Shown: positions 1 through 8,594 of the stretch, piece by piece | How positions within the stretch are numbered: position 1 is the stretch's first letter | Layout: every line of letters begins with the position of its first letter | Assembly: GCA_025993015.1 (NCBI GenBank) | Contig: DAJPFV010000001.1 | Span: forward strand, 434,001-498,000 | DNA from: Coriobacteriaceae bacterium | GTDB taxonomy: Bacteria; Actinomycetota; Coriobacteriia; Coriobacteriales; Coriobacteriaceae | Direction of reading: 5' to 3' | Length of the DNA stretch: 64,000 bases | Position numbers and translations under genes: made by a program | Notes under the pieces: generated by a model | Databases searched by the model: none | Seen by the model: only the letters and a program-made list of their open reading frames with translations | What the model was told of the DNA's origin: nothing

Positions 1-1195
1 AGAAGTCCTCGTTTTTATGCTTGATCGCGGTCTCGTCGTTCTCGTTTTTCATCTCGAACATAATCGAAATGACCTCGTTGCCGCTCGCGTCGCACTCGCG
101 GAAGATAAAGTCACCCTTGGTGCCCTCAGATGCATCGTTATCTTTCTCGAAGTACGCATTGGGAAACGCCGTCATGCGCAGACGGTTAAACTCGGTCTCG
201 CAGTGCTGCTCGAGCGACTCGCCCACCATCTTGGTGGACAGGCGAACCTTCATGTCCTTAAGGCGCTCAATCTCTTCATCCTTGTAGCGAATCAGGTCAT
301 CGCTCGCGCGCTTGGCCTGCGCAAGCTCGAGCTCGTGTGCCGCCTTGGCTTGCTCCTCGCGAGAATCGCGTACCGCCAGCTCGCTCGTCAGCTTGGCACG
401 TGCCTCATCGCGCTCTCGTTCCGCCGCGGCGACCGCCTCTGACAGGTTCATTTTTGCCATCAGTTCCTGCTCGCGCAGTTGGGCACGCAGGCCCTCGGCC
501 TCTTGCTCGGACTGAGCCTTTGCGACGGAAAGCTTCTCCCGTACCGTTGCGCGGTAGTCAGCAAGCGCGCGCTCGGCCTCGCTGCGAGCGGCATCGAGCT
601 CACGCTGCGACTCAGCCGCGGCAGCGGCAAGCGCCATCTCCTGGGCCTTGTCCGCCGCGGAGAGCTTGGCCTGCAATTCGGCAATCTGCGCATCGCGTGT
701 GGCTAAATCATTTTGAACGGCATTGCGCGCCGAAGCCTCGGCAAGTTTGGCTTCGTCATCCTTGCGTCCCAGCTGTGCACGCAAATTGTCGATCTCGCGC
801 TGAAGCTCGGCATTCTCCTTTTGAGCGTCGGCGCGGGCCTCAACCGCCGCGCGCTGGCTTGCACTCTCGCGCTCTGTGGCGGCGCCCTCGAGCTTGGCGC
901 GCAGCTCGGCGAGCTCAGCATCGCGCTTGGCGACTTCTTGTGCCAGTTGCTGAGCTGCGGCGTTCTTCTGCTCGACAAGCTGAGCATTGCGCTGAGACTC
1001 TGCCTTTTGCAAGGCAGCCGTCGAACGCGAGCGCTCAAGCTCCAGCGCCTGCTCGCCCTCGCGCTGGACTGCCTTCACACGCTCATCCAGGTCGCGCGAA
1101 AACTCGGCATTGCGCACTTGCTTGACGATATCCGCATAGCCGGACGCGTCGACCTTAAAAACTTCGCCACAATGCGGGCACTTGATCTCGTTCAT
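1..1195 (-). CDS. DUF2130 domain coiled-coil protein (3' end cut by window)
   Basis: This gene reads leftwards from an ATG at 1195 and runs off the window edge, so the C-terminus is missing. The protein opens with a CPHCG zinc-ribbon-like start (MNEIKCPHCGEVF). It continues into roughly 280 residues of Ala/Glu/Arg-rich heptad sequence, which should form a long coiled coil. It then enters a globular part with GESLEQHCE and FRECDASGNE, typical of the DUF2130 family. That family has a nuclease-like fold but no settled function, so I assign none. It lies just downstream of a terminator facing the same way and is probably transcribed alone. Confidence 0.85.
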   Translation of the reverse strand, partial: MNEIKCPHCGEVFKVDASGYADIVKQVRNAEFSRDLDERVKAVQREGEQALELERSRSTAALQKAESQRNAQLVEQKNAAAQQLAQEVAKRDAELAELRAKLEGAATERESASQRAAVEARADAQKENAELQREIDNLRAQLGRKDDEAKLAEASARNAVQNDLATRDAQIAELQAKLSAADKAQEMALAAAAAESQRELDAARSEAERALADYRATVREKLSVAKAQSEQEAEGLRAQLREQELMAKMNLSEAVAAAERERDEARAKLTSELAVRDSREEQAKAAHELELAQAKRASDDLIRYKDEEIERLKDMKVRLSTKMVGESLEQHCETEFNRLRMTAFPNAYFEKDNDASEGTKGDFIFRECDASGNEVISIMFEMKNENDETAIKHKNEDF

Positions 1196-1253
1196 AGCAG
1201 CTCCTCGATGGACGCAAATTTCAACCGCCTACACTCTACCGCGCCATGCGGAC

Positions 1254-1288
1254 AAAAAAGGCGCCGCCGCCAGAATGGCAACGGCGCC
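1254..1288 (-). terminator. Rho-independent terminator of the PTS/chbG operon
   Basis: Read on the minus strand, a GC-rich hairpin with GGCGCCG and CGGCGCC outer arms is followed by TTTTTT. It lies between the end of the deacetylase gene and the DUF2130 gene. Confidence 0.75.
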
Positions 1289-1289
1289 A

Positions 1290-1328
1290 AAACCACCACA
1301 AAGGTGCCTGTCCCCATTGTGGTGGTTT
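1290..1328. repeat. Intergenic palindrome, AAACCACCAC family
   Basis: Perfect 12-bp arms (AAACCACCACAA / TTGTGGTGGTTT) enclose the core AGGTGCCTGTCCCCA. A close relative with 15-bp arms lies at 40204-40242. Both share a GGGACAGG or GGAACAGG core with other palindromes in the window. Confidence 0.8.
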
Positions 1329-1335
1329 GGGTGCT

Positions 1336-2100
1336 TTACAGGTCGCGGTAATCGATGAGGCGAAGATCGTCCTGAGCCTCGAGCCACGTCCGTAGCTCGA
1401 GATCGATCAGTGCATCGACCTCCTTGGTACGATCCGTCGTAAGCGAGCTGCTCTCAAGGATAAAGCGATCGAGATAACCCGGATGGCACACGAAGACGAC
1501 CGTCTCGCCGTCTGCCATCTCGCGAACCGTCTGCATAATCGAGTCCTTAGGCTCATAACCCGGCTCCATCGAATGCATAACCATGCGCAGGTCGGTATCT
1601 CCGCAGTGCACCACGGCCGTGGGGTCAAAGCTCGCCTTTTGCTCCTTAAGGCCCAACTCCTGTGCCACCGTCGAAATCGCTCGATTGAGGTTTTTGCTCA
1701 TAACGGCGTGAGCCTCAAAGTAATCGGGTTCGCGACCCACGATCTCGACAAAGCGGTCATGCTGCGCACGAATCTCAATGCAGGCCTCGTCGAAGTCAAT
1801 CAGCTCCTCACCGCGCTTAAAGTGCTCGCGGAAGGTACGGCTGCTATGGAACTCGCCGTTCTCATCGAGCATGCTCGGGATGAGCGCCGGATCGGCACAC
1901 GGCTTGCCCAGGCACACGTTGGTATGCTGGCCCACCGCAATGCCGGCATCGGCCACGAGCAACCAACCGCGCTCAGCCTCGGGCATATTGGGCATAAGGC
2001 CCGCCGAGCGCACCAAACCCTCGTTGACGCTTCGGGCAATCCCCAAATCAACAGCGTACGAATAACCGATATCGTCGGCACGAATGAGCAGTTGCTTCAT
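1336..2100 (-). CDS. ChbG/YdjC-family carbohydrate deacetylase
   Basis: This 254-residue protein starts LLIRADDIGYS, the metal-binding Asp-Asp motif of the YdjC/ChbG polysaccharide-deacetylase-like fold. It also carries GQHTNVCLG, EAHAVMSKN and VFVCHPGYLD, which supply conserved His residues. Family members remove N-acetyl groups from phosphorylated disaccharides such as chitobiose-6-phosphate. It is the last gene of an operon with a PTS permease (78 bp gap) and a BglG-type antiterminator, so its substrate is probably the sugar phosphate that permease delivers. The exact sugar cannot be read from sequence. GGAG precedes the ATG. Confidence 0.85.
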   Translation of the reverse strand: MKQLLIRADDIGYSYAVDLGIARSVNEGLVRSAGLMPNMPEAERGWLLVADAGIAVGQHTNVCLGKPCADPALIPSMLDENGEFHSSRTFREHFKRGEELIDFDEACIEIRAQHDRFVEIVGREPDYFEAHAVMSKNLNRAISTVAQELGLKEQKASFDPTAVVHCGDTDLRMVMHSMEPGYEPKDSIMQTVREMADGETVVFVCHPGYLDRFILESSSLTTDRTKEVDALIDLELRTWLEAQDDLRLIDYRDL

Positions 2101-2177
2101 AACGACTCCAATCTATGGGAAAGGGCGCTTGGAGTTCACCCAAGCGCTCCCGCTAATTATCCTACCGAAAAGACGCC

Positions 2178-3626
2178 TTATTCCTTAGCGGCAGCGGCAT
2201 CCTCATCGAGCTGCTCCTTGGTAAAACCAAAGAGGTAGGCGATGGCAGCGGCGGAAACAAATGCAGCACCCGATGCAACGCATCCCCAGACGAGGTTAGC
2301 AGTTCCGCCGGCAACAAAACCGGTGACGCCCAGAATATTGGTCGCGCCCAGAACATACGTCGTCACATTGGTGAGAGCGGCGATCAGGCCACCGATAGCA
2401 CCGCCGGCAACCATGGCGCCCAGGCAGCGGGTGTACTTAAAGCCGCAGCCATACAGCGCGGGCTCCGTCACGCCACCGACAATACCGGATAGCGAGAAGC
2501 CGAGCATGGCGCCCTTCTCATCGGTCTCCTTAAGGCGCAGGAAGGCGCCGAAGGCCATGCCCCACGTAGCGAACTGAGCGATACAGCCCGCAACCATGAC
2601 GCAGGAGTCGGAACCCAGCGTGAGCAGCTGAACGATACCAAGGGCAAGCAGAACCTGATGCATGCCGGTCATAACCAGGAACTCCCAAAGCGCGGCGATA
2701 GCCACCAGGGAAACGATGGTTACGATGCCGCCGCTGTTGCCGAGACCGAACATGAAGTTGCCAATCAGGTTGCCCAGGATGGAGCCAATCGGAGCCAGGG
2801 CGCACAGTGAAACGGGGATCATAACGGCCATGGTGCACACGGGCACGAATACCGTCGAGAGCATGTCGGGAATGACCTTCTTCATGAACTTCTCGACGAC
2901 CATAAGCACCGGCATGGACAGGACCATGGGGAGCACGGTGGCGGAATAGTTGTTCAGCTGAGCCGGAAGCGCACCGTAGACCAGGGTGGTCGTTGCACCC
3001 GAATCCGCCGCGGCGTTGACCAGCGTCATAAACTCGGGGGCAATGAGTACGCCGCCGAGCATCATGCCGAGCGGCTGGCTGCAGCCGAGCTGCTTGGCAG
3101 CAGCCCAACCCAGGTAAATGGGCAGGAAGTAGTAACCTGCGTTGTAAATCCAGTTATAGAAGAAGTTGTAGATATCGGAATCGGCAGCCCAAATACCGAG
3201 CATGCCGTCGCCGCAAAGCACGGCGATGGTACGGAACATAGCGGCGCCCATGATGATCGGAATCGTCATGACCATCGTCTTGGACAGGTAGTTGAGGATC
3301 TTCTTGCCCGCGGTCTTGAGCGTCAGCGGCTCCTTGGTGCCACCATCGAGGTTCTCGTCGATGGAGCCTTCGCCCTTAACGCCCAACGCAATGGCGGCGT
3401 CATAGACCTTCGGCACATTCTGGCCGATGATGACCTGATACTGGCCGCCGGACCACTGGGCACCTAGTACGCCTTTGATCTTCTTGACTTCATCGTCATT
3501 GGGGATGGACTGATCCTTGAGGTTCAGACGCAGGCGGGTCATGCAGTGCGTCGCGTTCGTCACATTGGAGGCGCCGCCGACGGCAGCAAGCACGTCCTCG
3601 GCAATCTTCTTGTTATCGACAGCCAT
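2178..3626 (-). CDS. PTS transporter, EIIBC, glucose/beta-glucoside superfamily
   Basis: This 482-residue membrane permease imports and phosphorylates a sugar. An N-terminal EIIB domain (about residues 1-85) has the phosphorylatable Cys in NATHCMTRLRL. A hydrophobic EIIC domain of about ten membrane segments follows, with the motif GGVTEPALYG. There is no C-terminal EIIA domain, so EIIA must come from elsewhere. The start is the ATG at 3626, preceded by AGAAGGG, rather than an upstream in-frame ATG without a ribosome site. It lies between a BglG-type antiterminator and a ChbG-type deacetylase. That suggests a beta-glucoside or amino-sugar disaccharide, but specificity is not determined. Confidence 0.9.
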   Translation of the reverse strand: MAVDNKKIAEDVLAAVGGASNVTNATHCMTRLRLNLKDQSIPNDDEVKKIKGVLGAQWSGGQYQVIIGQNVPKVYDAAIALGVKGEGSIDENLDGGTKEPLTLKTAGKKILNYLSKTMVMTIPIIMGAAMFRTIAVLCGDGMLGIWAADSDIYNFFYNWIYNAGYYFLPIYLGWAAAKQLGCSQPLGMMLGGVLIAPEFMTLVNAAADSGATTTLVYGALPAQLNNYSATVLPMVLSMPVLMVVEKFMKKVIPDMLSTVFVPVCTMAVMIPVSLCALAPIGSILGNLIGNFMFGLGNSGGIVTIVSLVAIAALWEFLVMTGMHQVLLALGIVQLLTLGSDSCVMVAGCIAQFATWGMAFGAFLRLKETDEKGAMLGFSLSGIVGGVTEPALYGCGFKYTRCLGAMVAGGAIGGLIAALTNVTTYVLGATNILGVTGFVAGGTANLVWGCVASGAAFVSAAAIAYLFGFTKEQLDEDAAAAKE

Positions 3627-3765
3627 GTCGAATCCCTTCTCTTCCAACTAAAAGCCCGTGGGACTTCACAACGCCAAGACACCCGATCCTGCTCGCGCCT
3701 GCGCAGCGCGCGATGCCTGTTGGCAAGAGATTTCATTGCATGTGATTCCCGGGTGGATCGACATG

Positions 3766-3836
3766 AAAAAAGCCCCGCGCACAACCGACAGAGACCCAAT
3801 ACGGACCTCGGCAGAATCGGTAGTGCCTCTCGGAGC
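3766..3836 (-). terminator. Leader terminator upstream of the PTS gene (antitermination target candidate)
   Basis: On the minus strand, GCACTACCGA pairs with TCGGTTGTGC. Outside it, GCTCCG pairs with CGGGGC, which is followed directly by TTTTTT. The structure sits in the 342-bp leader between the antiterminator gene and the PTS gene, where a BglG/LicT-controlled terminator belongs. I could not match the standard RAT sequence, so antitermination is inferred from position. Confidence 0.6.
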
Positions 3837-3908
3837 TGCGCCGTGAGTAACACCCAACACACGGCGAGTATATGCGGCAATTGAAGTCAGCATATCGCTG
3901 ATTACCGA

Positions 3909-3939
3909 TAAACGGTAGACATCAGGCCGTAAACGGTAG
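3909..3939. promoter_or_regulatory. Direct repeats TAAACGGTAG, 21 bp apart
   Basis: Two exact copies (3909-3918 and 3930-3939) are spaced 21 bp apart, or two helical turns. Related pieces, CGGTAG at 3818 and CAACGGTTT at 3942, lie nearby. They fall early in the leader between the antiterminator and PTS genes and may be a regulator binding site. Confidence 0.4.
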
Positions 3940-3968
3940 TGCAACGGTTTTAAAGCGCTTAGATGTCC

Positions 3969-4805
3969 CTAGTTATCCGAGCTCGCAGGAGCCACGCGAT
4001 TCACATGCATGATGAGGTAGACGAGTTCTTCTTGAGCCAACGGCTCGCCAAAGGTCTCCTGGATCAGTTCATCGACACGATGGGCACAACGCGATGCCGC
4101 TGGATATTGCTCCACGAGTACGTCGTAGAGACCGGAGTTCTCGGTATCGATTGGCTCTTTCTTTGCCACGCGGTCGAGCAGATATCGAACATGGGTGGCA
4201 AAGCGAGTAAAGGCGAACGACGAACGGTCGACCGTCACGTCCAGCTCTTCCTGAATAATTGCGACCGTCATGTCGAGCAGTCGTTTCTCCTGCCGCTCAG
4301 CCAAAACGCGTTTCTCACTCGGCTTAACTGCCGCATTGATAATCGACATGGCGATACCCGCGGCCTCGCTCTGGGGCATGCGAACGGCAAAGGTTTTCTT
4401 AATGCCACGAACGGCCAGCTCGCCCAAGCGATATTCAATGGGGTGCAGCTGTTCCAGATCGCGCTCGAGCGGCAGCGACACCACCATGTGCTCGCGGGCT
4501 CGCTTAATGGCAAACTGGATATGGTCGGCCAGCGTAATGGGAAGATTGGGACTTAATTCGTACGAGAGCTGCCCGGTTGCGATATCTGCCAGCTGAGCGG
4601 AAAACTCCAGCACCTCGGGATCGACCTCGTCGATAAACGCCAGGTACTTGGAATCGATACCGTAAAAGGTACGGGTGACGACATCCAGGTCGACCTCGTG
4701 CGGCATATCTCCAAAACCGATACCGCGACCCAGCGCGATAAGCTGACGCCCCGCGCCGTCTTCGCAGATGGCAGCGTTGTGGTTAATGCGCTGGATAGCC
4801 CTCAT
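3969..4805 (-). CDS. BglG/LicT-family transcription antiterminator
   Basis: This 278-residue protein has an N-terminal RNA-binding (CAT) domain, seen in INHNAAICED and LIALGRGIGFG. Two PTS regulation domains follow, with His residues in NLPITLADHIQFAIKRA and in VYLIMHVNR near the C-terminus. The family binds a leader RNA hairpin and prevents premature termination when the sugar is present, under phosphorylation control by the PTS. The gene sits directly upstream of a PTS permease gene whose leader contains a terminator. AGGAG lies about 10 bases upstream of the ATG. Confidence 0.9.
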   Translation of the reverse strand: MRAIQRINHNAAICEDGAGRQLIALGRGIGFGDMPHEVDLDVVTRTFYGIDSKYLAFIDEVDPEVLEFSAQLADIATGQLSYELSPNLPITLADHIQFAIKRAREHMVVSLPLERDLEQLHPIEYRLGELAVRGIKKTFAVRMPQSEAAGIAMSIINAAVKPSEKRVLAERQEKRLLDMTVAIIQEELDVTVDRSSFAFTRFATHVRYLLDRVAKKEPIDTENSGLYDVLVEQYPAASRCAHRVDELIQETFGEPLAQEELVYLIMHVNRVAPASSDN

Positions 4806-4878
4806 GGAATCATCGCTCCTACTAAAACGCGCCGCGCAGACCGTCCGCGCGGCGCGTTCATTCTACCTGCACTTCTAA

Positions 4879-5424
4879 TTACAGTCCAAAGAAGTTCAGG
4901 ATCTGGTCTCGACTTACGGGCTTGCAGCCATTGGCGTCGAGGCCCACATCGTAGCGGTAGATGGGGCGTTCGCGATCACGGTTGCGCGTGTTGGTGCGGT
5001 CTCCCCTGCTGTGGATATGTCCGTGCAGCATGATGGCGCCGCGCGCCTTGCCATTCCAGCTGAGCATGGGGTAATGGCTCATTACCAGGCGATGGCCCTT
5101 AGCGTAACCGGGGGCGACCTCCAGATAATCGCGCACCTCATCCCAAATGTGCGGCGCGTCCGGATCTCCCCAATCGCCATCATGGTTACCACGGATGAGC
5201 GTCACGTTCTGGCATTCGATGCGCTCGCGCAGGCGCACTGCCTCCGCCATGGGCAAACGATACGTAAAGTCTCCCAGGATATAGAGGCGGTCGTCCACAG
5301 CCACGCACTCATTGATGGCATCGATGACCTTGCGGTTCATCTCCTCGACCGAGGCGAACGGCCGATCCATATCGTGCAGGATATTCGTATCGCCCAGGTG
5401 CAGGTCGGCGGTAAACCACATCAT
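4879..5424 (-). CDS. Metallophosphoesterase (calcineurin-like)
   Basis: This 181-residue cytoplasmic enzyme has the metallophosphoesterase metal motifs in order: FTADLHLGD, ILGDFTYR, IRGNHDGD, MSHYPML and LHGHIHSRG. It should hydrolyse a phosphoester with two bound metal ions; the substrate is unknown. I chose the ATG at 5424 because GAGGA lies 8 bases upstream. A preceding in-frame ATG at 5439 has no ribosome site, and its codons contain that GAGGA. Confidence 0.88.
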   Translation of the reverse strand: MMWFTADLHLGDTNILHDMDRPFASVEEMNRKVIDAINECVAVDDRLYILGDFTYRLPMAEAVRLRERIECQNVTLIRGNHDGDWGDPDAPHIWDEVRDYLEVAPGYAKGHRLVMSHYPMLSWNGKARGAIMLHGHIHSRGDRTNTRNRDRERPIYRYDVGLDANGCKPVSRDQILNFFGL

Positions 5425-5490
5425 CGTCTGTGTCCTCATTTCGCAACGCGTCTAACACGTGCCTAGTATACAGACGCTTTGGCGCAGCGG

Positions 5491-5670
5491 TTACCCAAAG
5501 AGCCCGCCAAACAGTCCACGGCGGCGCTTGTCATTCTTCTTCGATACGTCGTCCCGTGCGTTCTTATCCTTCCGCTTTTCTCGATCCTGCTCCAGCTCAT
5601 CGTCATCGAGCAGCAAGTCCCACTCAAACGGTTCATCCGTCAGATCGAACAGGTCGTCGTCATCAATCAT
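5491..5670 (-). CDS. Small charged hypothetical protein
   Basis: This 59-residue protein starts at an ATG preceded by GAGGAG at 6 bases. The N-terminal half is very acidic (MIDDDDLFDLTDE). The C-terminal half is basic and ends in RRRGLFGGLFG. There is no membrane segment or Cys motif. I do not recognise a family. The strong ribosome site supports a real gene. It lies between the phosphoesterase and aldehyde dehydrogenase genes on the same strand. Confidence 0.6.
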   Translation of the reverse strand: MIDDDDLFDLTDEPFEWDLLLDDDELEQDREKRKDKNARDDVSKKNDKRRRGLFGGLFG

Positions 5671-5729
5671 GACAAACTCCTCTAATGGCAGGAACAACCA
5701 GCGACTTTTTCCTTATCGTCTATCTCATT

Positions 5730-7109
5730 CTAGTGCACAAACATGCGCACGAATTTGTGCTTCCAGCTTGCGTAGGGCGCATAGCGGAATGGCACGTCCA
5801 GCCAGGTTGCCTTGTTCACGATGCTCTTCTTGTGGCTAAACGTATCGAAGCTCTCGTGTCCATGGTACTGTCCCATACCGCTCGCACCCATGCCGCCAAA
5901 GCCCATATGGCTCGTAGCCAGGTGCATGATCGTGTCGTTGACGCAGCCGCCGCCAAAGGGCACGTAGCGCACAAAGCGCTGCTGAACTGCGCGGTCTTGG
6001 CTAAAGATATACAGGGCCAGCGGCGTCGGACGATCCGTAATAAACGTCTCGGCCTCGTCTAGGCTCTCAAACGTCAGCACCGGCAAGATGGGGCCGAAAA
6101 TCTCCTCCTGCATCACGGCGTCATCGGGGGACACGCCGTCCAAAATCGTCGGCTCGATCTTGAGCGAAGCCTCGCGCGCGGCGCCTCCAAGCACGACCTT
6201 ATCGGGATCGATCAGCCCGCGCACGCGCGCAAAATGCTTGGCGTTGACGATATGCCCGTAATCCTCGTTATCGAGCGGATGCTCTCCAAACATACGGCGG
6301 GCCTCCTCCTTGATGAGACCCAGCAGCTCGTCGTGCACGCGCGTATCGACCAGCAGGTAGTCGGGCGCCACGCAGGTCTGCCCCACGTTGAGCCATTTAC
6401 CAAAGGCGATACGGCGTGCCGCGACCTTCAAGTTAGCCGTCGCATCCACGATGCAGGGACTCTTTCCGCCCAGCTCAAGCGTCACGGGTGTGAGGTTTTT
6501 ACTTGCACGCTCCATGACGAGCTTGCCGACCGGAACGCTACCGGTAAAGAAGATCTTGTCCCAGCACTCATCGAGCAACGCTTCGTTTTCGGCACGCCCG
6601 CCTTCGACGACCGTCACCAAGCGCGGATCAAATGCCTCTTCACAGATTTGCTTGAGCACCGCGCTCGATGCCGGAGCATAGGCACTCGGCTTGATAACCA
6701 CGGTGTTACCCGCGGCGAGCGCGCCGGCGAGCGGCTCGAGCGTCAGCAAAAACGGGTAGTTCCACGGAGCCATGATGAGCGTGACGCCATAGGGCACGGC
6801 TTGCGTTTTGCACACGCTCACGGCGTTAGCGAGGTCGCACGGACGCAGGCGCGGACGACTCCATCGCGCCACATGAGCGATCTGATGACGAATCTCGGAA
6901 AGCGACGTGCCGATCTCGCACATATAGGCCTCGTCATGCGACTTGCCCAGATCGGTCTTGAGCGCATGGGCAATATCGGCCTCGTGGGCCCGCACCGCAT
7001 CGCGTAAACTCACGAGCGCACGACGTCGGGCATCGACATCAAACGTGGCGTGCGTCTTAAAAAAGGTGCGCTGGTCGCCGACGATGCGCGCAATTTCCTC
7101 GGTGTTCAT
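5730..7109 (-). CDS. Aldehyde dehydrogenase (class 3-like, NAD(P)+)
   Basis: This 459-residue enzyme oxidises an aldehyde to a carboxylate. Family signatures are APWNYPFLL for substrate and cofactor entry, LELGGKSPC with the general-base Glu, and NVGQTCVAPD with the catalytic Cys. The length, with no N-terminal extension, fits ALDH3-type enzymes. It begins 8 bp after the iron alcohol dehydrogenase gene on the same strand, so the pair probably interconverts alcohol, aldehyde and acid. GGAGGG precedes the ATG. Confidence 0.93.
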   Translation of the reverse strand: MNTEEIARIVGDQRTFFKTHATFDVDARRRALVSLRDAVRAHEADIAHALKTDLGKSHDEAYMCEIGTSLSEIRHQIAHVARWSRPRLRPCDLANAVSVCKTQAVPYGVTLIMAPWNYPFLLTLEPLAGALAAGNTVVIKPSAYAPASSAVLKQICEEAFDPRLVTVVEGGRAENEALLDECWDKIFFTGSVPVGKLVMERASKNLTPVTLELGGKSPCIVDATANLKVAARRIAFGKWLNVGQTCVAPDYLLVDTRVHDELLGLIKEEARRMFGEHPLDNEDYGHIVNAKHFARVRGLIDPDKVVLGGAAREASLKIEPTILDGVSPDDAVMQEEIFGPILPVLTFESLDEAETFITDRPTPLALYIFSQDRAVQQRFVRYVPFGGGCVNDTIMHLATSHMGFGGMGASGMGQYHGHESFDTFSHKKSIVNKATWLDVPFRYAPYASWKHKFVRMFVH

Positions 7110-7117
7110 GGGCCCTC

Positions 7118-8338
7118 CTAGTTCTCGCCCTCAAACATACCACCTGCAACGACTTCGTACATATGCTCGAGCTCCAAACGGTCCATTAAAAGCGGGACAG
7201 GATACAGCGGATTGGCCTCGGCATCGGCATGGGCCGCCATTTGCGGAATATCGGAGCGACGAATACCCGAGACATATTTAGGAATTCCCAAGGCCTCGTT
7301 CATGCGATCGACCCAATCGATAAAGGCCTCGGCGGCAAGACTGTCCTGCGCGGTGGCCGGCGCGATGCCCGCCATGCGAGCAAGATCGGCAAGCTTGGGA
7401 GCGGCGGTGTCGCCATAGGCGCGAAGCATGTGCGGCAGGATGATGGCGTTGGCCAAACCGTGTGGAATGCCGTATCGGCCGCCCAGGCTGTGCGCGATGG
7501 CGTGCACGTATCCGACATAGGAGCGCGTAAATGCGACGCCCGCCTTATACGCCGCCGAAAGCATATTGCGGCGCGCACGCATGTTGTCGCCATGTTCATA
7601 GGCCTCGAGCAAATTGTCGTGGATGAGCTGAACCGCCTGGCGCGCCATCTTGCGCGTGTAGGGCGTAGTGCTGCGGCCGACAAAGGCCTCTACGGCATGC
7701 GTCAGGGCATCCATGCCCGTCTGTCCCGTAATGGCAGCAGGCAGGCCACGCGTAAACTCGGGATCGTGCACCGCAAAGCGCGGGATGAGCACAAAGTCGT
7801 TGATGGGGTACTTATAGTGCGTCTCGTCGTCGGTGATAACCGCCGCGAGCGTGACTTCGCTTCCCGTTCCGGCGGTAGTGGGAACCGCGATAAGCAGCGG
7901 CAGGAGACGGTGGACGCGCAGCAGGCCGCGCATCTTGTTGATGGGCTTGTTTGGCTGCGCAATGCGCGCGCCCACGCCCTTGGCGCAGTCCATGGCCGAA
8001 CCGCCACCAAAGCCGATAATGGCCCGACAGTCGTTCTCGCGATACAGCGCCGCCGCTTCCTCTACATTCGAGACCGTGGGGTTCGCACGCGTTTCGGCAT
8101 AGACCGTAACGCCAATTCCCTTTGCCGCAAGTGCGCTCTCGAGTGATGCCGTGAGTCCCAAACGGGCAATGCCGGGGTCCGTCACAATGAGAACGTGCTT
8201 GATCGAGCGCTTTTGAAGTACCGCGGGTACATCCTCGGCATGCTCCAAAATGCGCGGCTCGGTATAGGGCAGGATCGGCAATGCGATGCGAAAAACCGTC
8301 TGATATGTTCGGCACCAGGCACGACGGGCTAGATGCAT
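7118..8338 (-). CDS. Iron-containing alcohol dehydrogenase
   Basis: This 406-residue group III alcohol dehydrogenase has the NAD-binding GFGGGSAMDCAK motif. Its metal site lies in DALTHAVEAF and in AHSLGGRYGIPHGLANA. It should reduce or oxidise a short alcohol such as ethanol, propanediol or butanol; the substrate is not determined. AAGGAG lies 8 bases before the ATG. A perfect dyad at 8357-8372 sits just upstream. It is the first gene of a two-gene operon with the aldehyde dehydrogenase. Confidence 0.93.
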   Translation of the reverse strand: MHLARRAWCRTYQTVFRIALPILPYTEPRILEHAEDVPAVLQKRSIKHVLIVTDPGIARLGLTASLESALAAKGIGVTVYAETRANPTVSNVEEAAALYRENDCRAIIGFGGGSAMDCAKGVGARIAQPNKPINKMRGLLRVHRLLPLLIAVPTTAGTGSEVTLAAVITDDETHYKYPINDFVLIPRFAVHDPEFTRGLPAAITGQTGMDALTHAVEAFVGRSTTPYTRKMARQAVQLIHDNLLEAYEHGDNMRARRNMLSAAYKAGVAFTRSYVGYVHAIAHSLGGRYGIPHGLANAIILPHMLRAYGDTAAPKLADLARMAGIAPATAQDSLAAEAFIDWVDRMNEALGIPKYVSGIRRSDIPQMAAHADAEANPLYPVPLLMDRLELEHMYEVVAGGMFEGEN

Positions 8339-8356
8339 AAAGGAAACTCCTTCATT

Positions 8357-8372
8357 TGTTGATGGGTCAACA
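8357..8372. promoter_or_regulatory. Dyad TGTTGA-N4-TCAACA upstream of the alcohol dehydrogenase
   Basis: A perfect 6-bp inverted repeat with a 4-bp spacer lies about 19 bp before the alcohol dehydrogenase start. A further ATCAACATC lies at about 8427. It is a plausible repressor operator; the regulator is unknown. Confidence 0.45.
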
Positions 8373-8482
8373 TTTGCTCGACCGATTGTACTCAGCGGTG
8401 GTCAAAGACGGCCTGCCAATCGTTAATCAATCAACATCTTCATATCTCAAAATTGTTTTATTAAAAATCATTCCTAATAGGC

Positions 8483-8510
8483 TTCACATTTGGTTGCATT
8501 TATGGATAAT
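8483..8510 (+). promoter_or_regulatory. Candidate promoter of the rubrerythrin gene
   Basis: TTCACA and GATAAT are spaced 16 bp apart in an AT-rich stretch, 85 bp before the rubrerythrin start. A GC hairpin at 8529-8559 (CGTCCGG / CCGGACG) would lie in the 5' leader and could stabilise the message. Confidence 0.4.
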
Positions 8511-8594
8511 AGAACTCGTCAAGACGCACGTCCGGAGAGGGCCCTTACGGGACCGGACGAGCGCACAATCGCCATCGATCGAAAGGATCGAATC

